Positions 18,564 to 28,488 of a stretch of DNA of 64,000 nt are shown here, in pieces. A program made the position numbers and the translations under genes. Position 1 is the stretch's first letter; the number at the start of each line of letters is the position of its first letter. Source of the DNA: Rhodospirillaceae bacterium (GTDB lineage Bacteria > Pseudomonadota > Alphaproteobacteria > Rhodospirillales > Rhodospirillaceae); NCBI GenBank assembly GCA_029245025.1, contig JAQWQC010000027.1, positions 30,661 to 94,660 of the forward strand, written 5' to 3'. Under the pieces are notes generated by a model. The model was not told where the DNA came from, did not search any database, and saw nothing but the letters and a program-made list of their open reading frames with translations.

Positions 18564-21500
18564 TTGGTTCACGGAGCCGTCCACACACTTTTTAGAACTT
18601 TGGTGGCGTGCCTCACTTTATTGTTGTGTGGCATTGCAGTCCTCGCGTGGCGGCTTTCGGACGGGCCTGTCACGATGGATTTCCTCGCTTCTTATATCTC
18701 TGAGGCGATCAGCAACGAGCGCGAAGGCATACTATTCGAAGTTCAAGGAGCGAGCTTAGCGTGGGGCGGAATGCAGTCCACGCCAAATATCACAGTTCGA
18801 GATATTGTGGCAGTTGACCTAGACGGAACTGTAATTGCGTCATTTCCTGAAATGCTTGTTCGGTTGAGCATGGCCTCAATTCTTGAGGGGTCGCCAGCGC
18901 CGGAAGAAATTATTCTTGATAACCCTGTCGTAAGGCTAACGCGTGGGCAAGGTGGTGCAATCCTTCTGGGTCTTGAACTCAATTATAACACTGAGCAAAG
19001 TGATGCTGATATTGACAAAATTGAGGCGGGTTTAACTACGAACGAATCAGCGAATCAATTGCTAAACGTTGTGGTTAAGGCATTGATTGCTCCTGGTGGT
19101 GAGGACAATCGAGCGGGGTATTTAGACAGATTCGTAGTGCAAAACTCGACGGTCATATTCTCAGACGAAGCGTCCGGCAGCGAATGGCTTGTGCCCTCTG
19201 GTGATATTTCTCTTGAAAGGCAGAAGGGTGACTTACGGATATCTGCGAGCCTACCATTCTTGAACAATGGACTAACGTCGAGAATCGAGGTTGGTGGGGT
19301 ATATGCCGTTGATACATCGTCTCTAGCATTTGAGGTCGAGTTCCAAGACTTACGTCCATCTTCGCTCTCAGTCTTGTCGCCTCAAATGAGTGCACTATCT
19401 GCGATGGAGCTGGATGTAGATGGAAAACTTGAGTTAGAGATTTTACTTCTTGAAGCGCTAGCTACGGTGAATCGTGCTCAGTTAATGATTACTAGTGGTG
19501 AAGGTGTTCTCGCTCTACCCGCGCCAATTAGCCGCACATATCCCATCGCACAATTTAGTATGAATGCTGCGGGCAGTGATCAACTGAAAAAAGTGACCGT
19601 ATCTAATCTCGAATTGATCTTAAACAACGGGGGGCCAGAGATTGAGTTGTCGCTCGAAGGCGAACAAATGCTGAGTAACCCAGCGATCAATCTTGATATA
19701 AAAATTGATAAAGTAGGCTTGCCGGAATTAAAGACCTATTGGCCTGAAAGTGTTAAGCCCAATACCAGACGTTGGATTGCGAACAATCTAGCGGGGGGAG
19801 AAGTTACGGATGCTTCGTTTGACTTAGCCATAACGGGTTCTTCAATGCTTGACCTGGAAACTTCGTCTCTTGCCGGGTCGGCAAACTTGTCTGGCATAGA
19901 TGTAACTTACTTGAGGCAAATGCCACCTGTTGAGGATACGAAAGGTCTATTGAGACTGTCACTATCTGAAGTCGTTATTGACATTGAAAGTGGCTTCGTT
20001 CGCCTGAACTCCGGCCCTGAAAAAACCCTCAATGTTCGTAAGGCTCGTGTCCGGCTCTATGGGCTCGACGACAAAATAGACACGGCAGATATAGACGTTC
20101 GTATTGATGGACAACTTGCCGATGCAATCGAACTGATCGACCGGCCCCCGCTGGGCTATGCTTCAAAGCTCGGTATAACTCCTACAGAAACAAATGGGTT
20201 GGCAGAGGTGTTGCTCAGTGTTGATTTTCCTTTGGTTCAGGGTGTCTCGCTTGACCAGGTTATAGTTTCGGCCACAGCATCTTTACAGCAAACTTCAATT
20301 CTAGATGCCGCATTTGGGCTTGATTTAGAATCGGGGCAGTTTCGCTTGGATATCGATAACCTCGGTATGGATGTAAGCGGGACAGCTTCCCTTGGTGGAA
20401 TTCGTACTGGGTTGGCATGGCGGGAAAATTTCTTTGGCGGTGAGTTTAAGCGACAGTATGCATTGGATGCCGTCGTGGAGAACGATCAGCGACCTTTGAT
20501 CGGTTTAGGTCAGTCTATGTTTAGCCCGCCATATGTTGATGGCCCGATAAGGCTGGAAGCCATATATACGGTTGATGAGTCTGCTGAGAGTGTTCTTATA
20601 CTAGAAGCGGATTTAGAGACTGCGGAACTTAGTGTTCCTTCTTTAAATTGGGGCAAGCCAATCGATACAAAAGGTTTTGTTTCTGCAGAACTTCTTTTGT
20701 CTGACGGCATGGCTAAAGAAGTGCGACGCTTTGACGTCTCTTCGGACGCAGCTAATCTCCAGTTCGCTGGAAATATTCAGTTCTTGGGCGGGGTAGAAAT
20801 CGATTCGATTAGACTTGAACCAGGACAGATAGGTAGTAGTCAGTTTGAGATGAATGCCGCCCGTGCTGAAGATGGAGCGTATGATATTTCCTTGCGCGGA
20901 AAATCACTTGATGGCCGGTCTTTTTGGTCTTCACTGGTAAATAACAATAGTGTGAGGAGTTTTGGCGCCACGAGTCAGAATGCTTCTCGTATTCCATTCA
21001 GGTTTAACGGGGAGTTGGAACGTGTATTGCTCTCTGACTTAGGTGGCATAACCAATGTGAGTGCTAAGGTCGTTCAAAATGCGACTGGTATCGCAGAGCT
21101 AGTGGTGAATGCAGATGTAGCAGATACGGATAAATTTACGCTAACGATGCAACCAAAAGAACAAGTTAGGGAGTTTCGAGCTGACAGCGGAAATGGTGGT
21201 GCTGTTTTGCAATCTTTGGGGTTAAGTGATGACTTCAGTGGTGGAGAATTAATAGTCTCAGGAACTGTTAGTGAAACAGGGGCTGTTTCCGGTATTTTAA
21301 ATATAGATTCATTTCAGGTTTTTGATGCGCCATTGCTTGCGCGGTTGCTATCTGTTGCAGCATTGACCGGAATTGTGGATGAGTTGGAAGGTAATGGGAT
21401 TTATTTTTCTGAATTAAACGTTCCATTTACATTCACTGATGGCACTTTTTCGATTAGGGATGGCGCCATGTACGGACCCTCGCTGGGTCTCACTGCGCAA

Positions 21501-21800
21501 GGCATGTACGATACAAAAAAGCTCACGCTTGATGGACAGGGTACTATTGTTCCTGTTTATGCCTTTAATAGTGCGCTAGGCGGTATACCAATACTCGGGC
21601 CACTTTTGACAGGTGGAGAAGAAAGCGGAGGTGTTTTTGCAGCAACATATGCGATGCGCGGAAATTCTGATGGAGGTGAGATTACCGTCAACCCGCTCGC
21701 GACCCTAACACCTGGTTTCTTGCGTCAAATATTTCGTGTTTTTGATCCGCCACCGGCTGTGCAGGTGGATTCGGAAGCGATTGAGGCTAATCCTAATTAG
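18564..21800 (+). CDS. DUF3971/AsmA-like (YhdP-type) envelope protein
   Basis: 1078 residues with one N-terminal membrane helix (about 8-30, LVACLTLLLCGIAVLAW). The rest is beta-rich and exported. The stretch KTYWPESVKPNTRRWIANNLAGG is the typical DUF3971 motif (quoted here only as its position, about 393-415), and the end (DELEGNGIYFSEL... GMYGPSLGLTAQG) is the AsmA-like C-terminal domain. The family includes YhdP and TamB relatives, which bridge the membranes and move phospholipid. TTG start at 18564 is preferred because the first ATG would remove the anchor. Convergent with tyrS. Confidence 0.88.
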   Translation: MVHGAVHTLFRTLVACLTLLLCGIAVLAWRLSDGPVTMDFLASYISEAISNEREGILFEVQGASLAWGGMQSTPNITVRDIVAVDLDGTVIASFPEMLVRLSMASILEGSPAPEEIILDNPVVRLTRGQGGAILLGLELNYNTEQSDADIDKIEAGLTTNESANQLLNVVVKALIAPGGEDNRAGYLDRFVVQNSTVIFSDEASGSEWLVPSGDISLERQKGDLRISASLPFLNNGLTSRIEVGGVYAVDTSSLAFEVEFQDLRPSSLSVLSPQMSALSAMELDVDGKLELEILLLEALATVNRAQLMITSGEGVLALPAPISRTYPIAQFSMNAAGSDQLKKVTVSNLELILNNGGPEIELSLEGEQMLSNPAINLDIKIDKVGLPELKTYWPESVKPNTRRWIANNLAGGEVTDASFDLAITGSSMLDLETSSLAGSANLSGIDVTYLRQMPPVEDTKGLLRLSLSEVVIDIESGFVRLNSGPEKTLNVRKARVRLYGLDDKIDTADIDVRIDGQLADAIELIDRPPLGYASKLGITPTETNGLAEVLLSVDFPLVQGVSLDQVIVSATASLQQTSILDAAFGLDLESGQFRLDIDNLGMDVSGTASLGGIRTGLAWRENFFGGEFKRQYALDAVVENDQRPLIGLGQSMFSPPYVDGPIRLEAIYTVDESAESVLILEADLETAELSVPSLNWGKPIDTKGFVSAELLLSDGMAKEVRRFDVSSDAANLQFAGNIQFLGGVEIDSIRLEPGQIGSSQFEMNAARAEDGAYDISLRGKSLDGRSFWSSLVNNNSVRSFGATSQNASRIPFRFNGELERVLLSDLGGITNVSAKVVQNATGIAELVVNADVADTDKFTLTMQPKEQVREFRADSGNGGAVLQSLGLSDDFSGGELIVSGTVSETGAVSGILNIDSFQVFDAPLLARLLSVAALTGIVDELEGNGIYFSELNVPFTFTDGTFSIRDGAMYGPSLGLTAQGMYDTKKLTLDGQGTIVPVYAFNSALGGIPILGPLLTGGEESGGVFAATYAMRGNSDGGEITVNPLATLTPGFLRQIFRVFDPPPAVQVDSEAIEANPN

Positions 21801-21821
21801 ACGCGAGTAATAGCTTACGTA

Positions 21822-23081
21822 TTAACCAAGCGTGACGATGGCGTGGCGTTTTTTCCCTGAAGACAGCTTTAATTGACTGTCTATGAAATCGCTTGCCTGC
21901 AGCAGGTAAGTTTCATCTTCTATTTTCTGGCCGTTTATTTTAGCGCCACCGCCAAGAATCAGCCGCCGTGCTTCACCGCTACTCTTGCAAAGACCTGTTG
22001 ATTTAAGGGCTTCAATGAGTGCCATGCCGTTTTCTAGGTCATTACCTGATAAATCAATACTGGGTAGTCTGTCGCCAACACCACCAGATTCAAACGTGGA
22101 ATCAGCGGTTTTTTGTGAGGCGATCGCAGCGTTTTCTCCGTGAAGCAACTTTGTTGCCTCAAAAGCTAGAACTTTTTTTGCATCGTTGATTTCGCTGCCT
22201 TCTAGAGATTCAAGGCGGCTGGTTTCTTCCATTGGAAGTTCCGTGAATAATTTTAGGAACCGTCCGACATCTGGGTCTTCTGCATTCCGCCAGAATTGAT
22301 AGTAGTCGTAGGCCGATAGCCGGTCTTCATTGAGCCATACCGCGCCCGCGGCGGTCTTCCCCATTTTAGCGCCCGATGATGTTGTGATTAATGGGCATGT
22401 CAGACCGAAAAGTTCTTTTCGAGCAACCCTTCTGCCCAATTCTATGCCATTGACGATATTGCCCCACTGATCTGAGCCACCGGTCTGTAGAGTGCAGCCA
22501 TATCTTTTGTGCAGTTCAAGGAAATCATATGATTGAAGGATCATATAATTGAATTCCAGAAACGTGAGTGGTTGTTCACGCTCTAGTCTTAATTTGACGC
22601 TATCCATCGTTAGCATTCTATTTATTGTGAAGTGCGGACCGACATCTCTTAAGAAAGGAATGTATTGAAGGGTATCCAGCCAATCTGCGTTATTTACGAG
22701 AAGAGCGTCAGTATTTCCTTCTCCAAACCTAATAAGTTTCTCAAATGTTTTCTGAATACTCTTGATGTTGCTGTTGATCGCAACTTCATCAAGCAACTGA
22801 CGTGTGTCATCCTTTCCCGAAGGGTCGCCTACTTTTGTGGTGCCGCCGCCAATAAGTGCAATAGGTCTATGTCCTGTATTTTGCACCCAACGCAGCATCA
22901 TGATCGGAAGTAGGTGGCCTACGTGCAGGCTATCGGCTGTCGCATCAAACCCGTTGTAGGCAGTAATAACGCTCGATGCAGCTATCTCATCAAGTTGCTC
23001 AATATTTGTGCATTGATGCAGAAACCCGCGTTGTTCGAGGACTTTGATGAGCTCTGAGCGACGCTTAGGAACGGAAGTCAT
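21822..23081 (-). CDS. tyrS: tyrosyl-tRNA synthetase
   Basis: 419 residues. Charges tRNA-Tyr. Class I Rossmann domain with the HIGH-type motif HVGH (DSLHVGHLLP), the tyrosine pocket QTGGSDQWGNI and the KMSKS-type loop KMGKT. C-terminal S4 RNA-binding domain from about 350 (GLCKSSGEARRLILGGG). Divergent from anmK with about 95 bases between, a pairing seen in many proteobacteria. Confidence 0.97.
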   Translation of the reverse strand: MTSVPKRRSELIKVLEQRGFLHQCTNIEQLDEIAASSVITAYNGFDATADSLHVGHLLPIMMLRWVQNTGHRPIALIGGGTTKVGDPSGKDDTRQLLDEVAINSNIKSIQKTFEKLIRFGEGNTDALLVNNADWLDTLQYIPFLRDVGPHFTINRMLTMDSVKLRLEREQPLTFLEFNYMILQSYDFLELHKRYGCTLQTGGSDQWGNIVNGIELGRRVARKELFGLTCPLITTSSGAKMGKTAAGAVWLNEDRLSAYDYYQFWRNAEDPDVGRFLKLFTELPMEETSRLESLEGSEINDAKKVLAFEATKLLHGENAAIASQKTADSTFESGGVGDRLPSIDLSGNDLENGMALIEALKSTGLCKSSGEARRLILGGGAKINGQKIEDETYLLQASDFIDSQLKLSSGKKRHAIVTLG

Positions 23082-23176
23082 GGACGTATTTCCACTCGAA
23101 ATATCAATCGGTTAGACTATGCAGACAAAACTAGAATTTAGCCGCGTGATATCATGGGGCAGATGGGAGGGCAACG

Positions 23177-24295
23177 ATGAACCTATCGAATACGGAGGGA
23201 CCTATCGTCTCTCTAGGCCTCATGAGCGGAACGTCCCTAGACGGAATCGACGCAGCGATAATTGAAACGGATGGCGAAATTATCTCCGATATTGGGCCAT
23301 CCCTCTCGATTCCTTACCCAGATGAATTTAGGGCGCGATTAAAAAACGCTGTGGAGCGGGCAGCCCAGTCCAACAATCTTAGGGCTGACGCGATCTTAAT
23401 TCATGAGCTTACGTCACTGCATATCATCTGCATCAAAAAGCTGCTCGATGGCGAGGAAGACGGTGGGAAATGGAAGTTACCACAAATGATTGGCTTCCAC
23501 GGTCATACGATTCTTCACAGACCAGAGCTTGGAATAACGCAGCAGATCGGTGACCCGGTTCAAATGGCCAACGAAACCCTGATCCCAGTGGTATCAGATT
23601 TTAGAACCCGGGACGTCAAGGAGGGGGGGCAGGGGGCACCGCTTGCTCCTGTGTATCACACCGCTATGTTGCGCTCTAAATCCCGGCCGGTCGTGATTGC
23701 TAATATCGGGGGTATTTCCAACATTACGTGGATTGGACCTGATTCCGACGACGTAATTGCGTTTGATACGGGCCCTGGCAACGGTTTGATGGATGCTTGG
23801 GTCGAACAAAAGACCGGGAAACGGTTTGATGAAGATGGGCAACTATCCGCGCGGGGCAAAGTAGACCATAGCGTGCTCTATACTCTCTTGGACCACAACT
23901 ATTTCAAACTCAAGTATCCTAAGAGTTTGGATAGATCCGACTTTTCCATAGCCGCGCTGGAAGGAATGTCTCCCAGTGATGGGGCCGCCACTCTCTTGGC
24001 ATTCACCGTAAACTCTATTGTCGCTGGTCTGAAGCTATGCCCAGAACCACCAAGGGTACTCTATGTGACAGGAGGAGGGCGCCATAATTTGACACTTATG
24101 AGTCAGTTAAGGGCTGCGTGTCCGTGTAAAGTTCATCCGATTGAGGACGAAGGGTGGAACGGCGATATTATCGAAGCCCAGGCGTTCGCGTTTATGGCGG
24201 TCAGGAGCCTAAGGAAACTTCCATTGACGTTCAGCAATACAACGGGGGCTCGTAATCCATTAACCGGAGGGATACTTAGCTGCCCTGACGGATAA
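23177..24295 (+). CDS. anmK: anhydro-N-acetylmuramic acid kinase
   Basis: 372 residues. Phosphorylates and opens 1,6-anhydroMurNAc to MurNAc-6-phosphate in peptidoglycan recycling. Family motifs: GLMSGTSLDGIDAAI near the N-terminus, IGFHGHTILHRP, QIGDP, RDVKEGGQGAPL, ANIGGISNITW, FDTGPGNGLMDAW and VTGGGRHN. Length is normal. Start has GGGAGGGCAACG just upstream. Ends convergently with the alpha/beta hydrolase gene. Confidence 0.97.
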   Translation: MNLSNTEGPIVSLGLMSGTSLDGIDAAIIETDGEIISDIGPSLSIPYPDEFRARLKNAVERAAQSNNLRADAILIHELTSLHIICIKKLLDGEEDGGKWKLPQMIGFHGHTILHRPELGITQQIGDPVQMANETLIPVVSDFRTRDVKEGGQGAPLAPVYHTAMLRSKSRPVVIANIGGISNITWIGPDSDDVIAFDTGPGNGLMDAWVEQKTGKRFDEDGQLSARGKVDHSVLYTLLDHNYFKLKYPKSLDRSDFSIAALEGMSPSDGAATLLAFTVNSIVAGLKLCPEPPRVLYVTGGGRHNLTLMSQLRAACPCKVHPIEDEGWNGDIIEAQAFAFMAVRSLRKLPLTFSNTTGARNPLTGGILSCPDG

Positions 24296-24311
24296 CAAAG
24301 GGTGTGTAGAA

Positions 24312-24971
24312 TTAACCGTGTCCTTGCGCTTTTAGAATATCTCTCGCGTCTAAATAGTCGTCGACAGATTTGGACATTTGATCCATATGGTCTTTAAAGA
24401 AATGATTCGCGCCTTTGATCAACTTGTAGTCGACAGTAATATTCTTTTGAAGCGCTAGCTTGTTACAAAGCTTTTCTACTGATGGCTCAGGAACCACGTC
24501 GTCGTTCGTTCCTTGTACAATCAAACCTGATGAAGGGCAGGGTGCTAGGAATGAGAAGTCGTACATATTGGCTGGAGGGGCTATAGATATGAATCCTTCA
24601 ACCTCCGGACGGCGCATAAGAAGTTGCATACCAATCCAGGCACCAAACGAAAACCCAGCGACCCAGCACGCACTCGCATTTGGTTTAATTGATTGCATCC
24701 AATCGAGAGCGCCAGCTGCGTCTGAGAGCTCGCCCATTCCATTGTCAAATTCCCCTTGAGAACGGCCAACTCCACGAAAATTAAATCGTAGTACTGAATA
24801 ACCGCGCCGAACAAAGATGTAATAAAGATTATATACAATCTTATTATTCATCGTCCCGCCATGTTGCGGGTGGGGGTGCAGAATAATGGCGAGCGGAGAC
24901 TTGGGGTCCTCGGCGTGATGGTATCGACCTTCAAGGCGGCCTTCGGGACCGTTGATAATGATTTCAGGCAT
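24312..24971 (-). CDS. alpha/beta hydrolase (COG2945-like)
   Basis: 219 residues, cytoplasmic. Core of the dienelactone-hydrolase-like group: LHPHPQHGGTMNN oxyanion region, FRGVGRSQG, nucleophile elbow GFSFGAW (Ser), acid in GTNDDVVPE, and His in KGANHFF. All three catalytic residues are present. Small COG2945 proteins of this length occur widely next to housekeeping genes, with no agreed substrate. Convergent with anmK. Confidence 0.88.
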   Translation of the reverse strand: MPEIIINGPEGRLEGRYHHAEDPKSPLAIILHPHPQHGGTMNNKIVYNLYYIFVRRGYSVLRFNFRGVGRSQGEFDNGMGELSDAAGALDWMQSIKPNASACWVAGFSFGAWIGMQLLMRRPEVEGFISIAPPANMYDFSFLAPCPSSGLIVQGTNDDVVPEPSVEKLCNKLALQKNITVDYKLIKGANHFFKDHMDQMSKSVDDYLDARDILKAQGHG

Positions 24972-25196
24972 GCTGTATCCGTTGATTTACCGGCCGAAAG
25001 GGCGGTTTTATTAGGAGTATCGCGACTATCTAAGGAATCAAGGCTCGATTGCCAAGGATATATTTCTCAGGAGTTAATAAATCAGTATATGACAGAAGCT
25101 CTAAACAATTGAAATTAAAATATAAAATCTATTGATCCGATGAATAAGAAGAAACGTAAATATAGGTAGTTTCTAACCAACAACGGATTTTGAAAA

Positions 25197-25643
25197 GTGA
25201 AACCGAGCACCAAAGCTGAATTAGCTCTGAACGGCATGGTCAATTTGGCCCGCCATGTTCCCGCTAAGCCTATATCGCTTGCAGTTTTAGCTGAGGAACA
25301 GTCTATTTCCCTGTCATACCTAGAGCAGATATTTGCGACCCTTCGCCGCAGTGGGCTTGTTCTCAGTGTAAGAGGTCCTGGCGGCGGTTACTTGTTGGCA
25401 AGGCCAGCCGGCAGTATTTCGACAGGGGATATCATTGACGCCATTGATGAGATTTCTGCTGGTAACCTGCGACCCACAGGTAAGGAACAGCTATCAACTT
25501 CAGGGAGGGCTCAACAGTTCTGGCTTGTTATGAGATTGCAGATTCTCGAATTGTTTAGGCAGGTCACGCTACAAGACATTCTCGATGGCTCTTTCCAACG
25601 TCTAGAATATCCCGATGAATCAACGTCACACGCAGCCGAATAA
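25197..25643 (+). CDS. Rrf2/IscR-type transcription regulator without cysteines
   Basis: 148 residues; GTG start at 25197. Winged helix matching IscR: KAELALNGMVNLA, SISLSYLEQIFATLRRSGLV and RGPGGGYLLARP are the family's helix-turn-helix and wing. Position at the head of a cysteine desulfurase/ferredoxin gene set says it is the local IscR. However, there is no cysteine anywhere in the protein, whereas IscR binds [2Fe-2S] with three Cys and RirA/NsrR use Cys too. Cluster sensing by the usual ligands is therefore impossible. 225 bases upstream are available for its promoter and operator. Confidence 0.88.
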   Translation: MKPSTKAELALNGMVNLARHVPAKPISLAVLAEEQSISLSYLEQIFATLRRSGLVLSVRGPGGGYLLARPAGSISTGDIIDAIDEISAGNLRPTGKEQLSTSGRAQQFWLVMRLQILELFRQVTLQDILDGSFQRLEYPDESTSHAAE

Positions 25644-25663
25644 TTTGCTATAACCGTGTCGCA

Positions 25664-26767
25664 ATGGCGACCACCAAAAAAAGAATATATCTCGACTATA
25701 ATGCAACTACTCCGCTTTTTCCGAAAGTGGCGACAGTTCTGTCACAAGCTTTTGGTAGTCTAGGAAACGCATCGTCTATTCATAAAGAAGGGCGATCGGT
25801 TAGGGGCGCGATAGAAGATGCTAGGGAGAGCGTCAGTAAACTCATCGGCGTTCCAGCATCAACGATCATTTTCTCTTCCGGCGGCACAGAAGCAAATACG
25901 ACAGTGGTCCGTGGTCTAATAAACAGTGGTGCTGTGAATGATATATTTTGTTCCGCTATAGAGCATCCATCCGTTCGAGATCATGTGAATCCTGAGCGCC
26001 ATATACCAGTCGACAACAGAGGCCGGATCGACCTGCAACAATTGCATGATGTTTTAAGAGGCAAAAAAGCTCCATTCTTAATGTGCGTTATGCTGGCGAA
26101 CAATGAGACTGGTGTCCTTCAGCCTATACGAGATGTGTCTACACTGGTGCATGAGTTTGGTGGGCTTGTGTTGTGCGATTGCGTCCAGGGTCCCGGCAAA
26201 ACGGACTTGGACTTTACGTCCCTTGGGGCTGATTTTCTGACGTTCTCGGCGCACAAAATTGGTGGCCCGCAGGGGGTCGGCTGCTTTGTGATGAATTCTG
26301 AGGCTGATCTAGAGCCACTGTTGATCGGCGGGGGGCAGGAAAATAAACGTAGGTCCGGCACGGAGAATGCGCCGGGAATAATCGGCTTTGGTGCAGCAGC
26401 CCGAATTACGGCAGAAACTAGTAATGTTGAGAAAATATCTGGACTGCGTGATCAGTTAGAGGCTGCTCTCTTAAGGGCTAAATCAGATGCGATCATTTTC
26501 GGTCGCGAGGTAGATCGAATTTCGAACACGACCAATGTAGCTATTCCTGGAGTATCTAGCGAGAGGCAGCTTATTAAACTTGATCTTGCAGGGTTTGCGG
26601 TTAGCGCTGGGTCTGCGTGTTCGTCCGGAAAAATTTCTTCCAGTCATGTTTTGTTAGCCATGGGGGTATCTGAGGAGATAGCTGGATCGGCAATACGTAT
26701 CAGCATTGGCCGAGAAACATCTTGGCCTGACTTGGAAAAATTTGTTGAAATATGGGCGACCTTATGA
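25664..26767 (+). CDS. cysteine desulfurase (IscS/NifS family)
   Basis: 367 residues. PLP enzyme that takes sulfur from cysteine as a persulfide. Motifs: YLDYNATTPL, GNASSIHKEG, the PLP lysine in FSAHKIGGPQG, and the persulfide-forming Cys in SAGSACSSGKI. The SSGK loop is of the group I (IscS/NifS) type. Begins 20 bases after the regulator gene. No IscU, IscA or SufB gene follows; the sulfur acceptor nearest by is MnmA, encoded downstream. Confidence 0.95.
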   Translation: MATTKKRIYLDYNATTPLFPKVATVLSQAFGSLGNASSIHKEGRSVRGAIEDARESVSKLIGVPASTIIFSSGGTEANTTVVRGLINSGAVNDIFCSAIEHPSVRDHVNPERHIPVDNRGRIDLQQLHDVLRGKKAPFLMCVMLANNETGVLQPIRDVSTLVHEFGGLVLCDCVQGPGKTDLDFTSLGADFLTFSAHKIGGPQGVGCFVMNSEADLEPLLIGGGQENKRRSGTENAPGIIGFGAAARITAETSNVEKISGLRDQLEAALLRAKSDAIIFGREVDRISNTTNVAIPGVSSERQLIKLDLAGFAVSAGSACSSGKISSSHVLLAMGVSEEIAGSAIRISIGRETSWPDLEKFVEIWATL

Positions 26768-26825
26768 GCAACCCATCGAATTATGCGGCTGGACACCGCG
26801 GTCATGCCGTGAAGAAGCGCTCTCT

Positions 26826-27155
26826 GTGGTAAAAATTTATTTTGTTAGTCCATCAGGGAAGGTAACGTCACTCTATGCTGACGCGGGTAAATCCGTTTTG
26901 GATGTCGCTCATGCCAACGGCATAGATATTGAAGGGGCCTGCGAGGGGGCAATGGCCTGTTCTACATGCCATGTCGTTGTGGACTCTCAGTGGTATGAGC
27001 GGCTTCCTGAGCCCAGTGAAGAAGAGCAGGATATGCTAGACTTGACCAATGGACTGACGAGAACCTCGAGGCTAGGCTGCCAACTTAGGCTAGACCAAAG
27101 TCTAGACGGATTGGTTGTGCACCTTCCTCTAGAGACGCATAACATGCTCGATTAG
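26826..27155 (+). CDS. fdx: [2Fe-2S] ferredoxin, adrenodoxin/Fdx type
   Basis: 109 residues with GTG start at 26826, beginning MVKIYFVSPSG; reading further upstream would overlap the cysteine desulfurase gene with sequence unlike a ferredoxin. Ligand pattern CEGAMACSTC followed by a distant Cys in RLGCQL (C-x5-C-x2-C ... C), as in Isc-type ferredoxins that supply electrons for cluster assembly. PSEEEQDMLD is the conserved acidic partner-binding helix. Same strand and short spacing put it in the sulfur-transfer unit. Confidence 0.93.
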   Translation: MVKIYFVSPSGKVTSLYADAGKSVLDVAHANGIDIEGACEGAMACSTCHVVVDSQWYERLPEPSEEEQDMLDLTNGLTRTSRLGCQLRLDQSLDGLVVHLPLETHNMLD

Positions 27156-27219
27156 ACCTAATTAGGGTCTGTACTGATTCGTTGCAGTTCTGGCCCTTCG
27201 GAACTATAAGCCCTCCATT

Positions 27220-28395
27220 ATGAGCACTACGCCAAAATCTCCAGAAGGCGCCAAGCCTCGCATTGCCGTAGCTATGTCTGGCGGCGTCGATAGTTCTGTC
27301 TGCGCGGCTTTGTTGGTTAAGCAGGGTTATGACGTCGTTGGTTTGACGATGCAGCTTTATGACCACGGCGCGGCGACAGCCAAGGGCAAGACTTGCTGTG
27401 CTGGGCAAGATATTCACGATGCAAAAAGAGTGGCAAATAAGGTTGGTATTCCACACTACGTACTCGACTACGAGAAGCGGTTCGAGAAAGACGTGATCAT
27501 CCCCTTCGCAGAATCGTATCGGAGGGGGGAGACTCCGGTACCCTGTATTTTGTGCAATCAAACCGTAAAATTTAGAGATCTGATAGAAGCGGCAAAAGAC
27601 TTCGGTGCTGAGGCGCTAGCGACGGGACATTATATACGGAGAGAAGAAGTGGACGGTAACGTGTCGCTTCACCGAGCAGTTGATCAAAGCAAAGATCAGT
27701 CATACTTTTTATTCGCAACAACGTCGGAGCAGCTTGCATATTTAAGGTTTCCATTAGGTGAGGTGTCCAAGCCTGAGACAAGGTCTTTAGCCCAGAAATT
27801 CGACTTAGATATTGCCGGAAAAGCGGACAGCCAAGACATTTGCTTTGTCCCTAAGGGGAGCTACACAAAAGTCATTGAGAAGTTTCACACAGGGGAAAAG
27901 AATAAGGGCCGTTTTGTTCATGTCGACGGCCATGACATGGGCGAGCACGAAGGGATCGAACATTACACCGTTGGGCAGCGCCGCGGGCTAGGGCTTGGTG
28001 GCGAAGCAGAGCCTCTTTATGTTGTCGAGATTCGACCAACGGACAATGTTGTCGTTGTCGGCCCAAAGGCAAATTTGGCCAAACACGAAATTAATGTCCG
28101 TGACGTCAATTGGCTTGGGGGTGGTCGTTTTATTCCAGATGGAGAGACCCGAATAGAAGCGCGTGTCCGCAATACACACGAGCCAGTACCCGCTTTGATC
28201 TCCCAAGGTGCGCGCACCAACCAAGCTAGGGTGTTTTTCGAAGAGGCGCTATTTGGCGTATCGCCGGGGCAGGCATGCGTGTTTTACAGCGGTGAGCAAG
28301 TACTGGGTGGAGGTTGGATAATGCCTGGAGGGGTAAATACCAACGTTCCTCATAACAAGAGGAATGCGGAGGCTTCTGCTGCTAAAGCCTTATAA
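27220..28395 (+). CDS. mnmA: tRNA-specific 2-thiouridylase
   Basis: 391 residues. Adds sulfur to U34 of tRNA-Lys, Glu and Gln using persulfide sulfur that starts at a cysteine desulfurase. PP-loop AMSGGVDSSVCA at about 24-35; first catalytic Cys in PCILCNQTVKF; SQDICFVP gives the second Cys; HYTVGQRRGL is the tRNA-binding region. Placed after the desulfurase and ferredoxin, so the unit links Cys sulfur to tRNA thiolation. Confidence 0.96.
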   Translation: MSTTPKSPEGAKPRIAVAMSGGVDSSVCAALLVKQGYDVVGLTMQLYDHGAATAKGKTCCAGQDIHDAKRVANKVGIPHYVLDYEKRFEKDVIIPFAESYRRGETPVPCILCNQTVKFRDLIEAAKDFGAEALATGHYIRREEVDGNVSLHRAVDQSKDQSYFLFATTSEQLAYLRFPLGEVSKPETRSLAQKFDLDIAGKADSQDICFVPKGSYTKVIEKFHTGEKNKGRFVHVDGHDMGEHEGIEHYTVGQRRGLGLGGEAEPLYVVEIRPTDNVVVVGPKANLAKHEINVRDVNWLGGGRFIPDGETRIEARVRNTHEPVPALISQGARTNQARVFFEEALFGVSPGQACVFYSGEQVLGGGWIMPGGVNTNVPHNKRNAEASAAKAL

Positions 28396-28439
28396 TAAGC
28401 GCCGATGTACCCAGTAAATATTTATCCGGTTTCCTTTGT

Positions 28440-28468
28440 TTGACATTAAGGCAGGTGAACGCTAAGAA
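28440..28468 (+). promoter_or_regulatory. putative promoter of tRNA-Met
   Basis: A perfect TTGACA at 28440-28445 is followed, after 17 bases, by TAAGAA at 28463-28468. Transcription would start near 28475, a few bases before the tRNA. The -10 match is weak. Confidence 0.5.
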
Positions 28469-28488
28469 ATCGGCCGTTTTCGGCTTGG

